Positions 53,763 to 62,947 are shown, numbered from the stretch's first letter. The stretch is 64,000 nucleotides of DNA from Erwinia sp. (GCA_964016415.1 OZ024666.1:2523310-2587309); one strand, 5' to 3'. The notes: generated by a model from the letters alone, not told the origin. Numbers and translations are program-made.

Positions 53763-54899
53763 TTGTATCCTCTTGATCTTCAGCTATTCGCCCAACAAAT
53801 AAAGCAGTGGGGAACCGAACTCGGCTTTCAGCAGGTCGGGATCTGTGACACAGACTTAACACCTGAAGAGCCCCGACTTAAGGCCTGGCTGGAAAAACAA
53901 TATCATGGCGAAATGGCATGGATGGAAAGACATGGCATGTTACGCGCCAGACCACAAGAACTACTACCCGGAACGTTGCGAGTTATCAGCGTGCGCATGA
54001 ACTACCTTCCTGCCAATGCCCATTTTGCACGCACGCTAAAAAACCCCCGACTCGGTTATGTCAGCCGCTATGCTCTGGGACGCGACTATCATAAAGTATT
54101 ACGTAACCGATTAAAAAAGCTCGGTGAAAAAATTCGTGAGCATTTCAATGACGCACAGTTTCGTCCTTTTGTCGATTCAGCGCCATTACTTGAGCGCCCG
54201 CTGGCCGTCAAAGCAGGACTGGGATGGACAGGAAAACACTCTTTGGTGTTGAATCGGGAAAGTGGCTCGTGGTTCTTTCTGGGTGAACTGTTGATCAACT
54301 TGCCACTGCCAGTCGATGAACCGCAACCCGAACAATGCGGCCGTTGTGTGGCCTGCATGACACTCTGTCCAACCGGTGCGATCGTTGAACCCTATACTGT
54401 TGATGCCCGCCGCTGTATCTCTTATTTAACCATTGAACTGGAAGGCAGTATTCCTGAAGCATTACGGCCATTGATCGGTAACCGCATCTATGGTTGCGAC
54501 GATTGCCAGCTTATCTGTCCCTGGAATCGCTACAGCCAACTGACAGATGAAGAAGATTTAAGTCCACGAAAACAACTTCACGCACCGGAATTGCTTGAGC
54601 TGTTTCGTTGGTCTGAAGCCTATTTTCTTCAGGTTACCGAAGGAACAGCGATACGACGTATAGGCCATCTGCGATGGTTACGTAATATCGCGGTCGCGCT
54701 GGGGAATGCACCTTATAGCGCAGAAAATATTACTGTTTTAGCTGCCCGCCAGGGGGAACATCCCCTCCTTGATGAGCATATTGAGTGGGCTATCGCACAG
54801 CAACTTGCGTCACGCAGTAAAAATGCCGTTGAAATAACCAATGCTCAGCAAAAACGTCTGGTACGTGCCATCGAAAAAGGATTACCCCGTGATGCCTGA
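53763..54899 (+). CDS. queG: Epoxyqueuosine reductase QueG
   Basis: A 378-residue cobalamin- and Fe-S-dependent enzyme for the last step of queuosine synthesis in tRNA. Two 4Fe-4S motifs are clear, CGRCVACMTLCPTGA and CDDCQLICPWNRY, followed by the C-terminal HEAT-like region (HLRWLRNIAVALGNAP). The likely start is a TTG at 53763, which gives near-E. coli length (379); a GTG at 53736 also opens the frame but would add residues without homology and overlap nnr. Divergent from nnr, as in E. coli. Confidence 0.94.
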   Translation: MYPLDLQLFAQQIKQWGTELGFQQVGICDTDLTPEEPRLKAWLEKQYHGEMAWMERHGMLRARPQELLPGTLRVISVRMNYLPANAHFARTLKNPRLGYVSRYALGRDYHKVLRNRLKKLGEKIREHFNDAQFRPFVDSAPLLERPLAVKAGLGWTGKHSLVLNRESGSWFFLGELLINLPLPVDEPQPEQCGRCVACMTLCPTGAIVEPYTVDARRCISYLTIELEGSIPEALRPLIGNRIYGCDDCQLICPWNRYSQLTDEEDLSPRKQLHAPELLELFRWSEAYFLQVTEGTAIRRIGHLRWLRNIAVALGNAPYSAENITVLAARQGEHPLLDEHIEWAIAQQLASRSKNAVEITNAQQKRLVRAIEKGLPRDA

Positions 54900-54914
54900 T
54901 TCGATTACAGGTAC

Positions 54915-55110
54915 TTCATAAACTTATCCACAGATTGTGAATAAAATAAAAAAAACGTTGTCATTCAAACGTAACAGAAAGAGCAAGCAATAAAAAAAGA
55001 AATAATTAAAGTTAATTTACTTTAAAAACATTAAGATAAATATTTTTGCTAAACTGTTAAATAAATCACACACAGCATCATAACTCATCCGGCTGTGGAT
55101 AAGTGTGTTA
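54915..55110. promoter_or_regulatory. datA: datA-like DnaA-box cluster downstream of queG
   Basis: Three DnaA boxes fit TTWTNCACA exactly. TTATCCACA is at 54924-54932, and an inverted TTATTCACA only three bases further at 54936-54944. An inverted TTATCCACA lies at 55094-55102. The stretch between is very AT-rich. In E. coli the DnaA-titration and DnaA-ATP-hydrolysis locus datA lies next to queG and the glyVXY tRNA genes, which is this position. E. coli datA also needs an IHF site; I could not place one confidently here. No gene lies in 54900-55281. Confidence 0.6.
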
Positions 55111-55281
55111 AAAAGTTTTTGACAAATCAGGATAAACGGTATCAGAGAGCACCAACGTAGTGCGAAATCAAGAGTTATGCCGATTGCATTGTGCTCCGTT
55201 TACTCTGCTATGGCTGACTGATGTTATCCGCTGACAGGGCATATCACCGAAGATATGCCCTGTCAGGGGCTACTCAAAGGG

Positions 55282-57325
55282 TTAGCCCGTAGTAGTCAAA
55301 AGGGAGAACGTGATAGAGATAAGTGTATCTGTTTTCATCTCTGCAGGGAGTTGCTGATAAAGTGCGCCCGCCGGGCCATAAATAGTCACCACTCCCCCCT
55401 TCAAACCAGATTTGATAATCATGCCCATCATAGGATCAACATTCTGATCATTAATCAGTTTTGAATTCATGGTATTGAGAATTGGCTTGCCATCGAGGTG
55501 TTTTTCCGAAATGTTAAATGTGACAACATCATGTTGTCGGAAGGCCTCTTTCCCTTTTTTGTCCACCACCATATAAATGCCCCCGGGGAGCAATTCATAC
55601 TTCTTGCCTTTGATCCTGGCCTTTAATTTATTCTCGATCTCATTTTTTCGTGATGTGACTTTTGCATCAAGCTTGTTCAGTAACTCTTCGACGTCCTTAT
55701 CTTTCAGTTTTATTTTATTCTCATAGGCATCATTAAAACCGGACATTAAAAACGGCATGCTCACTGTAAGTGCATCTCTTGAGAGTCTGTCGATCTCTGC
55801 TCAGGTCTGATTAAAATAATAAATACCTAGTGAGTAAGCACTTTTTTCATTTGCATCCGCAGGCACTATACCTTTACTTTTCAACGCTAACGCGTCAAAA
55901 GAAGATTGCAGTTTTTGATTTTTTTCTGTCAGCTGCAGTGCAGACACCTCAGCTTTTTTCTGTGCCTGTGTCATTGACAGCAGTTGTTCCCGCTGCTGTG
56001 TGGCTTCACTGATGGCTTTTTGCTTGTCACTTTCCAGACGTGTCTGCTGCGTTTTAAGGGTAACGATTTCAGTATTTAACTGTGCAGTGACATCATCCAG
56101 TTGTTTTTTCGCCGCGACAGTCTGCTGGTTTAGCGCCGCCGCAGATGCCTTCTGTTCACTTTCACGCTGGGCCAGTTGCTGTTTCAGTGTAGCAATCTCC
56201 GCGCTATGCTTAGCAGTGGATTCCGCTAACTGTTTTTTCGCCGCAGCAGCCAGCTCAGCATTCTGCTGATTTAATGCTGCCATGGATGTTTTTTGTTCAC
56301 TTTCACGCTGAGCCAGTTGCCGTTTCAGTGCAGCAATCTCCGCGCTATGCTTAGCAGTGGATTCCGCTAACTGCTTTTTCGCCGCCGCAGCCAGCTCAGC
56401 ATTCTGCTGATTCAGCACCGCCGCAGATGCCTTCTGTTCACTTTCACGCTGGGCCAGTTGCTGTTTCAGTGCAGCACTCTCCGCGCTATGCTTAGCACTG
56501 GTTTCCGCTAACTGTTTTTTTCGCCGCAGCAGCCAGCTCAGCATTCTGCTGATTCAATGCTGCTATGGCTGTTTTTTGTTCACTTTCACGCTGGGACAGT
56601 TGCTGTTTCAGTGCAGCACTCTCCGCGCTATGCTTAGCACTGGTTCCCGCTAACTGTTTTTTCGCCGCAGCAGCCAGCTCAGCATTCTGCTGATTCAATG
56701 CTGCTATGGCTGTTTTTTGTTCACTTTCACGCTGGGACAGTTGCTGTTTCAGTGCAGCAATCTCCACGCTGTGTTTAGCACTGGTTTCCGCTAACTCCTT
56801 TTTCCCCGCCGCAGCCTGCCCGGCACGCTGCTGATTCAGTGTTACCGCAGCTACTTTCTGTTCACTTTCGCGCTGGGCCAGTTGCTGCTTCAGCGCAGTG
56901 ATTTCAGCAGATAAAACCTGCCGTGCAGCAGCCTGCTTTTTCTCTTCAGCAGCCATCTTAGTCGTCAACTGTTTGTTCTGTGACCTAAGCTGACCAGGTT
57001 CATCGGGCTGTTGTGTATTTTTTTTGCTTTTCTTTTGCAGGGAAGAGATTGCCTGAGGACGCTTATTTTGCGGTACTGATTGCGGTTTAATCGAGGCAGA
57101 ACCAGGAACTGGCTTCACGGGCGGTGTAACAAGAAATGCGCCTTTCGAGCGCGGTTCTGACATTTCAGATGTTGTGGACGATGGCACATCAAGGCGCGAA
57201 ATATCATTCATAAATGATGCAGACTCTGCGCTGGTAACAACCGGTAATACGCTACAACACAGAGCTAACGCCAGTTTAGTATTTCCAATACAAGACTTCT
57301 TTTTCATCCCTGTCGCTGCGGTCAT
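55282..57325 (-). pseudogene. Secreted coiled-coil protein with C-terminal FKBP-like domain; one frameshift and one in-frame stop
   Basis: From 57325 (ATGA overlap with the lipoprotein gene; an alternative start is MKKKSC at 57307) the protein has a signal peptide (ALALCCSVLPVVTSA), a Pro/Ser-rich linker, and a long coiled coil of near-identical 47-residue repeats (LAESTAKHSAEIAALKRQLA, RESEQK, ALNQQNAELAAA). At 56515-56521 a T-run has seven bases where the other repeats have six, which shifts the frame. The coil continues in the frame ending at 55801, where TGA follows SAYSLGIYYFNQT. Beyond the stop the same frame resumes (AEIDRLSRDALTVSMPFLMSG, broken here as AEIDRLS...GFNDAYENKIKLK) and runs to 55282. 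The part from SAYSLGIYY onward resembles an FKBP N-terminal dimerisation domain plus a degenerate FKBP fold (YELLPGGIYMVVDKKGK, GAGALYQQLP-like GPAGALYQQLP). Function unknown. Confidence 0.7.
55801..56543 (-). repeat. 141-bp tandem repeats, distal block of the coiled-coil gene
   Basis: The 141-bp unit (47 codons) recurs with starts of the same CGCCGC segment at 56239, 56380 and 56522, and again at 56663. Spacing is 141, 142 and 141 bases; the extra base is the homopolymer insertion that breaks the frame. High identity between units indicates recent expansion or homogenisation. Confidence 0.8.
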
Positions 57326-57711
57326 TTCACATTACCGCCTTCGACATCCAGTCTGCTGACTCTTACTTTAAATTCATTAATCAACTGCTGGGAAATTACA
57401 TTGCATTTATCATTAATTTTGTATTCAAAAAGAGGTGCAACGGTAGAACTTACACTTTCAGAGGATTTTGTGGCGATTGATGCATAGTATTTAGCATCTT
57501 CCATCAAACGATACAGTTCACTGGCATCTTTCTGATACTTATTATCCAGTTTTACCAGCGTACTGGTGTCCTGCAGACACTGTTGCAGAGCAGGCAGCTG
57601 ACTGGCCTGACTTTTTACAATAATGCCATCATTTTTTTTCATTACGCTGCAGCCCTGCAGCAGTAACAATGAAAGACAAATTGGTGTTAACAGTTTGTTT
57701 TTAATCATCAT
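57322..57711 (-). CDS. Predicted lipoprotein, unknown function
   Basis: A 129-residue protein with a short charged start (MIKNKLL), a hydrophobic segment and a lipobox LLLQGC, so it is expected to be lipid-anchored. After the Cys comes a mature part of about 105 residues, mostly helical (YQKDASELYRLMEDAKYYAS) with two further cysteines. I do not recognise the family. I chose the double ATG at 57711/57708, preceded by a GTAGAG site; the open frame to 57777 has no signal character. Its stop overlaps the start of the coiled-coil/FKBP-like gene (ATGA), so the two are probably made together and may act together in the envelope. Confidence 0.65.
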   Translation of the reverse strand: MMIKNKLLTPICLSLLLLQGCSVMKKNDGIIVKSQASQLPALQQCLQDTSTLVKLDNKYQKDASELYRLMEDAKYYASIATKSSESVSSTVAPLFEYKINDKCNVISQQLINEFKVRVSRLDVEGGNVK

Positions 57712-57777
57712 CTCTACCCAAAAAAATTTTCCGCTGTGTTTGGCTGACATTTCATCAGAAAACCTGAGAATAAACAA

Positions 57778-58179
57778 GAAAGAACAGCCGACGAGAAAGG
57801 CAATTCAGGAGAGGTAAAGTTACCATGAGCGGAAAAAAGAGATAGTAGTGTTACTCCGCATTAACTTATTTCGCAAAAGTTGTAACGGTATTCAGCAACG
57901 GCTCAGCACATTGTAAAATGAAACGGTGAGTGTATACGGACACAATATTCAGCCACTCTGATGCCGACAGTGACCGACAAGAGAATACCTGAAGCCGGGA
58001 TCAGCACACACCCTATCCCGGCCACGGGATACCCCTCCCTCTGCACCACTAAAGATAATCTAATTGATATGCAATCAACTCGGTTACAGCGAAAGAGGAT
58101 ACTTCAGAAAAACAAACGGTAGTTTAACCAAAAAAACTACGAAACCAGACACCTTGTCGGGCTAACGAAATGCCCTGTA
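57778..58179. other. Intergenic region, no gene seen
   Basis: About 400 bases between the lipoprotein and the small membrane protein genes. No convincing open frame; probably carries the promoter for the lipoprotein/coiled-coil pair. Confidence 0.4.
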
Positions 58180-58524
58180 CTACCTCATACAGAGGATAAA
58201 GCGGCCAAAGAATATCCATCCCCCATAGAGTACTACCCCCAGAATCCCAGCAGCGTAAAATCTCGTCATGTAACGATTACCAATATAAATATTACGCAGC
58301 AATGCAATCAACAACGGGGTAATCAGAAAAAGTGCAGCAATGGCTGCCTGGAAGATACGGTGGCTGAATGACTGGTGGGGAATGCTGCACACACTATCAC
58401 CAGGTTCCAGCATCCAGTCATATTTATTAAGCGACAGGAACTCAATGGCAAGCGCTGCAAAGGCAAAGTAAGCTGCCATGGAAAAGCAGTCTATCACTTT
58501 TTTATATGCGCTTTCTTTTATCAT
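58180..58524 (-). CDS. Small membrane protein (DUF2645/YjeO-like), possible second immunity protein
   Basis: A 114-residue protein with three predicted membrane segments (about 12-30, 55-75, 86-105). It shares with the gene at 58652-59005 the motif (N)(E/K)YDWM-x-EPGDSVCSIP and the same topology, so the two are paralogues. The closest family I can suggest is the YjeO-type DUF2645 inner-membrane proteins, assigned by resemblance only. It follows its paralogue on the same strand after a gap of about 130 bases. Placement behind an hcp and a lysozyme-like gene suggests a duplicated or diverged immunity gene; that is inference. Confidence 0.65.
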   Translation of the reverse strand: MIKESAYKKVIDCFSMAAYFAFAALAIEFLSLNKYDWMLEPGDSVCSIPHQSFSHRIFQAAIAALFLITPLLIALLRNIYIGNRYMTRFYAAGILGVVLYGGWIFFGRFILCMR

Positions 58525-58651
58525 TTAGAAGGGTACGTAATGCTATGGTAGAGCTGTTACGGCTCAGCATATTAAGGTCTGCAATCACCTGAACCGCTCG
58601 GCAGCAACTCACTGCCAGGGCGGACAATAGAGACGTATGGTGACAATAGCC

Positions 58652-59005
58652 CTACAAATCATATTGCCAGGCTACACACGCGCTGAATTGTCCCAAGAAT
58701 GACCACCACCAATAGATAATCACCACGATTAGCCCAAATCCATAGAGGAGCGCTTTGAAGATGTCTTTGATAAAGATATCACGCACCAGGGCGATCAGGA
58801 GCGGCATTCCCAGTAAGAGCAGAAACAGAGGGGCTGTGATGTCTCGTGTGTCGTCAGGGTCCCGGGGTATGCTACAGACGCTATCGCCCGGCTCACGCAT
58901 CCAGTCATATTCATTGATGTTAAAGACCTGCATGCATACATAAACGAGTATGAAGTATGCCCCCAGAGAGATAATTTCGATTAGTCTTGTTCTATCTATT
59001 TTCAT
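58652..59005 (-). CDS. Small membrane protein (DUF2645/YjeO-like), candidate immunity protein
   Basis: A 117-residue inner-membrane protein with three predicted spans (about 9-28, 57-76, 84-103) and a conserved loop NEYDWMREPGDSVCSIPRDP facing the periplasm if the N-terminus is inside. The ATG at 59005 overlaps the stop of the upstream lysozyme-like gene (TGATG), so both are translated together. Coupling of a small membrane protein to a wall-degrading enzyme behind hcp is the usual layout of a type VI effector-immunity pair, in which the immunity protein protects the periplasm. Family resemblance to YjeO/DUF2645 is suggested by the motif but not certain. Confidence 0.68.
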   Translation of the reverse strand: MKIDRTRLIEIISLGAYFILVYVCMQVFNINEYDWMREPGDSVCSIPRDPDDTRDITAPLFLLLLGMPLLIALVRDIFIKDIFKALLYGFGLIVVIIYWWWSFLGQFSACVAWQYDL

Positions 59006-59724
59006 CAATTTATTTCCAGTAGCCTTTTGATGTGCGGACGAATGGATACCAGGCGTTCACCGTATGAGATGTAGTCGAATTCGTGGGAACCTCGTATCGG
59101 TTTCATGTGGATGAAACGTAAAAACTCACTGAGTTTTCTTTCTGTACCCCGGTTGTAGCGAATCCCGGCCATTTCGTACTGTATTTCTGTCGGGTGTAGG
59201 GTGGCAGCATCCGGATGGTCATAGAGAATCAGGTCTCTGAGGTGTTGTGCGACCAGACGCAGGTTGAATTCGTCTTCAAGCAGGCAGTTGGCAAGTTCGA
59301 GCTGGTCACGTGTGGTCAATGAGCCAGGATCGAGCCCGAGCGTTCTGGCGGCGACACGGATTTGCATAGCAACTGAGCCAACGGATGTGCGGTCTGCCGG
59401 GGTAACGTTTTTGATGAAGCTAAATTGTTCACGCCAATTGAGGATCAGGGGTTTATATGCTTCCGGTTTACCCCCTGTTTCAATCCAGGCAACACCGCCC
59501 AAGAGTTCAGGCGGTATGCCAAAGACATTAGCTGATTCGATGATAAGTTGCCTGTTGTACTGAACGTAGGCGTCTTTGTATGCGTTTGAGTAGTATTCTC
59601 CGCTTTTCCGCTCAGGATTGTTTCGGGTCAGTTTCCAGTAGATTACATCGATCTCGTCCCACTTTCTGAATTTTAACCGCGTAATTTCACAGAATCTGTT
59701 TCGGGCTACGATAGTGTTTTTCAT
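59005..59724 (-). CDS. Lysozyme/transglycosylase-like protein, candidate type VI secretion effector
   Basis: A 239-residue protein without a signal peptide. The central region (about 60-190) has the look of a lytic transglycosylase or muramidase: IPPELLGGVAWIETGGKPEA contains a candidate catalytic Glu in the A-x-I/V-E context, then SVGSVAMQIRVAARTLG, and AGIRYNRGTERKLSEFLRF near the end. It lies directly behind hcp (the frame opens with a GTG two bases after the hcp stop; an ATG at 59724 is the better start) and is coupled to a small membrane protein gene. Proteins with this layout are loaded into the Hcp tube and delivered to the periplasm of a rival cell. The enzymatic assignment is by motif only. 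Confidence 0.62.
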   Translation of the reverse strand: MKNTIVARNRFCEITRLKFRKWDEIDVIYWKLTRNNPERKSGEYYSNAYKDAYVQYNRQLIIESANVFGIPPELLGGVAWIETGGKPEAYKPLILNWREQFSFIKNVTPADRTSVGSVAMQIRVAARTLGLDPGSLTTRDQLELANCLLEDEFNLRLVAQHLRDLILYDHPDAATLHPTEIQYEMAGIRYNRGTERKLSEFLRFIHMKPIRGSHEFDYISYGERLVSIRPHIKRLLEIN

Positions 59725-59738
59725 TAAGTTTCCCACTC

Positions 59739-60218
59739 TTAATAAATACGCTCATCCCAGATGCTGTAGCCACTGGTTCCGGCAATGTGGTGTTTCCAGT
59801 CAATGCTTTTGTATCCAACGGATATCATTTCTTCAGGCTGATTGTCAGCATGAGTAAGGGCATGGGGGTAGGATACGGTGATGTTACTCAGACTTGCGCC
59901 GGTCAGTTGAATGGAGTAGTACTTTTCTTGCGCACCAGTTTGTGATGTGCGATAAAAGTCAAAAAGGAGTTCAAGCTCTTCGTTATCGGTAATAGCAATA
60001 TTAAGGAGTGGTGATGATTTATCAATAGGTTTGCAGAATCTGACCGGATGGTGGTTAGTGTGTTGACTGCGACTAATGGCATGGTCAAACTGGAGGAAAA
60101 AAATCTGATCCTGATGTCCAATTTGGTATTTATTGCCGATGGAGTCAATAGTGCAGCATCCAGCAGTGATGACACCCTGTTTCTTGCCGGTAATAGTCAC
60201 GTAGATGTTATTTGCCAT
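59739..60218 (-). CDS. hcp: Type VI secretion tube protein Hcp (orphan)
   Basis: A 159-residue Hcp of the type common in enterobacteria. It starts MANNIYVTITGKKQGVI, has DSIGNKYQIGHQDQIFF, HHPVRFCKPIDKSSPLL, YYSIQLTGASLSNI and YPHALTHADNQPEE, and ends GTSGYSIWDERIY. Hcp hexamers form the inner tube of the type VI secretion system and can carry small effectors in their lumen. No other T6SS structural gene is in the window, so this is an orphan hcp that must use an apparatus encoded elsewhere. First gene of a four-gene operon with the putative effector and two immunity-like genes. Confidence 0.92.
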   Translation of the reverse strand: MANNIYVTITGKKQGVITAGCCTIDSIGNKYQIGHQDQIFFLQFDHAISRSQHTNHHPVRFCKPIDKSSPLLNIAITDNEELELLFDFYRTSQTGAQEKYYSIQLTGASLSNITVSYPHALTHADNQPEEMISVGYKSIDWKHHIAGTSGYSIWDERIY

Positions 60219-60685
60219 GTCAATTTTGTCCTTTGTATGGTTTGCCTCCGAAAAGCCGTTCCTTGCCGGAGGATGTTCGATGAAGCATTATTTGACTGGT
60301 GGAACTATAAACAGGGAAAAATAAAAAAAGTGCAACAGGAACTGCGGAGATGTTGTGGATTTTTATGCACGAATTCTAGAAATGTCACCATTGGAATTCA
60401 ATAGAAAGGTGAAATTTATTTACGTTAATCGAGAAGTATGAGTCTTCGTACGCGATGGATACCAAAGATTATATGCCCCTACCAGACCAAAAACTGACGC
60501 TTCTGCCTTAATACCGCCAATTCCAAAAATAAGATTGCTCTATAACAATGGCAGTATGAACAGCTAGTAACATCAATAACTGTTCCTGTATAGATAAGAA
60601 CTACAGATTTTCGCCACGAGTTAAAACAGATTGTGTGCTGTTTTACACAGCAAGGTGTGCTATATCAAACGGAATGAGATGAATT
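60219..60685. other. Intergenic region between hcp and tRNA-Gly, no gene seen
   Basis: About 470 bases upstream of hcp and downstream of the third tRNA-Gly. No integrase and no partial copy of the tRNA 3' end were found here or elsewhere in 54900-60685, so integration at the tRNA is not proven. It presumably holds the hcp promoter. Confidence 0.45.
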
Positions 60686-60761
<76 letters not shown>

Positions 60762-60800
60762 ATTAGAGATGGGTTGATACTATTTTTATTGCTTACACTT

Positions 60801-60876
<76 letters not shown>

Positions 60877-60920
60877 GTCATAGCGCATAAAGCTTGTTTT
60901 CTGTTGTTTCATCCACAATC

Positions 60921-60996
<76 letters not shown>

Positions 60997-61147
60997 TTTG
61001 TGCTGCGATGTAAACCACAGGGTGCGAATTATACGAAAATTCTTTCCCCCTGCAAGCCTTACCCTGCACTATTTTTTCTGTAGCGATTTAAATGCTGAAT
61101 AAAACAACAGAACGCGGATAAAAACAGCACGTTCCGCCGTCACCGGG

Positions 61148-61693
61148 TTACAATTGAATAAAATGTTGCCGATAGTAAGCAAGTTCAGCCACTGACTCAC
61201 GGATATCATCGAGCGCCTGATGTGTGCCGCGCTTTTTGAAACCGGGTAATATTTCTGGTTTCCAAAGACGTGCCAACTCTTTAAGCGTACTGACATCAAG
61301 ATAGCGATAATGAAAATAGGCTTCCAGTTCAGGCATATACTTAAACAGAAAGCGCCTGTCCTGGCCAATGCTGTTGCCACAAATAGGTGACTGATTAGCT
61401 GGTACCCACTGACGCAAAAAATCCAGCGTAGCCAGCTCTGCGGCACGTTCATCGATAGTGCTGTGCTTAACTCTTTCTACCAGTCCGCTGTGAGTGTGTG
61501 TTTTAACATTCCACTCATCCATCAGAGATAACTGCGCGTCAGACTGATGCACTGCCAGCACAGGCCCTTCTGCCAGGATGTTCAACTGTGCATCGGTCAC
61601 CAACGTGGCAATCTCGATAATGCGATCCTGTCCGGGGTTCAAACCGGTCATTTCAAGGTCAATCCAGATAAGATTCTGCGTTTTTTCCGTCAT
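61148..61693 (-). CDS. orn: Oligoribonuclease
   Basis: A 181-residue DEDDh-family 3'-5' exonuclease that degrades di- to short oligoribonucleotides, the final step of RNA turnover. Motifs: [11 protein letters not shown] (first D and E), the middle [12 protein letters not shown] region, and [12 protein letters not shown] (H and D). Length equals E. coli Orn (181). Divergent from rsgA. Confidence 0.98.
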   Translation of the reverse strand: MTEKTQNLIWIDLEMTGLNPGQDRIIEIATLVTDAQLNILAEGPVLAVHQSDAQLSLMDEWNVKTHTHSGLVERVKHSTIDERAAELATLDFLRQWVPANQSPICGNSIGQDRRFLFKYMPELEAYFHYRYLDVSTLKELARLWKPEILPGFKKRGTHQALDDIRESVAELAYYRQHFIQL

Positions 61694-61787
61694 AAGAGGG
61701 TCTCAAGGTGGCTTATATCATATTCTTTAACAGTGTATCATAGCCCTTTTGCCCCGGCAGGGCGAAGTGACTCAGTGGTGAGGTCGT

Positions 61788-62846
61788 GTGAGTAAAAATA
61801 AACTCTCAAGAGGTCAGCAGCGCCGTGTAAACGCCAATCATGATCGCCGTCTGAAACATAATGATAAGCCAGAATCTGACGATACACTTTTTGCAGAGGC
61901 CCGTGATGGTATCGTTATCAGCCGCTTTGGTATGCATGCCGATGTCGAGGACGACGATGGCTCAGTGCATCGCTGTAATATCAGACGTACCTTACGCTCG
62001 CTGGTGACAGGTGATCGGGTTCGCTGGCGTCCGGGTTTACAAGGCAGTGCGATGGTCAAAGGCATTGTTGAGGCGGTGCATGAACGCACCTCCGTGTTAA
62101 CGCGTCCCGATTTTTATGATGGCGTCAAACCCATTGCAGCCAATATAGACCAGATTGTGATTGTTTCGGCCATTTTGCCAGAATTATCGCTGAATATTAT
62201 CGATCGCTATCTGATTGCCTGTGAAACATTAGGTATCGAACCATTGCTGGTACTGAATAAGACCGATTTGCTTGATGCACAAGGAATGCAATGGGTCACG
62301 GAACAAATGAGCATTTATCAAAAAATCGGCTACCAGGTTTTGATGGTCTCCAGCTACCAAAAGCAAGGATTAGCCAGCCTCGAAAAAGCGCTGACAGACA
62401 GAATCAGCATTTTTGCCGGTCAGTCCGGTGTCGGTAAGTCCAGCCTGCTTAATGCCTTACTTGAGTTTCCCGAGAATCAGGAGGAGATCCTCACCAACTC
62501 CGTGTCTGGTGTTTCCGGTTTGGGCCAGCACACCACCACCGCAGCACGCTTGTATCACTTTCCCCATGGTGGCGATGTGATCGATTCACCCGGCGTGCGT
62601 GAATTTGGCTTGTGGCATCTGGAACCCAATGAAATTACTCAGGGCTTTATTGAATTTCGCCCGTTGCTTGGTCAATGTAAATTTCGTGATTGTAAGCATG
62701 GTAACGATCCAGGCTGCGCGTTACGCGAAGCCGTCGAACAAGGTGAAATTGATGCCATACGCTTTGAAAGCTACCACCGCATCATGGAAAGCATGCAGGA
62801 AATGTCACTGAAAACACGGCGTAGTTTTTCTCAATCCGACAACTGA
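61788..62846 (+). CDS. rsgA: Small ribosomal subunit biogenesis GTPase RsgA
   Basis: A 352-residue circularly permuted GTPase for late 30S maturation. An OB-fold covers about 40-115 (basic N-terminus [15 protein letters not shown]). The G domain has motifs in the order G4 (LNKTDLLD), G1 ([12 protein letters not shown]), G3 (DSPGV), and the C-terminal zinc site has [14 protein letters not shown]. The start is a GTG at 61788, agreeing with the conserved [10 protein letters not shown] beginning. Confidence 0.98.
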   Translation: MSKNKLSRGQQRRVNANHDRRLKHNDKPESDDTLFAEARDGIVISRFGMHADVEDDDGSVHRCNIRRTLRSLVTGDRVRWRPGLQGSAMVKGIVEAVHERTSVLTRPDFYDGVKPIAANIDQIVIVSAILPELSLNIIDRYLIACETLGIEPLLVLNKTDLLDAQGMQWVTEQMSIYQKIGYQVLMVSSYQKQGLASLEKALTDRISIFAGQSGVGKSSLLNALLEFPENQEEILTNSVSGVSGLGQHTTTAARLYHFPHGGDVIDSPGVREFGLWHLEPNEITQGFIEFRPLLGQCKFRDCKHGNDPGCALREAVEQGEIDAIRFESYHRIMESMQEMSLKTRRSFSQSDN

Positions 62847-62947
62847 GCAGCCATTTATCCCTGCCGGGAGACAAGATAGCCTAATCGCAGCACCGCTGTT
62901 ACAATCCCGGCTTTATTAAACCACGTTCCTGTTCCCTGGAGGTTCGC

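Noticed and set aside
56515-56521. Programmed ribosomal frameshifting in the coiled-coil gene
   Set aside because: Restoring the frame would need a +1 shift, whereas an A-rich slippery run normally gives -1. No stimulatory structure was identified. A plain one-base insertion is simpler.
60219-60685. Attachment-site duplication of the tRNA-Gly 3' end
   Set aside because: I found no partial copy of the tRNA 3' end downstream and no integrase, so an att site cannot be supported.
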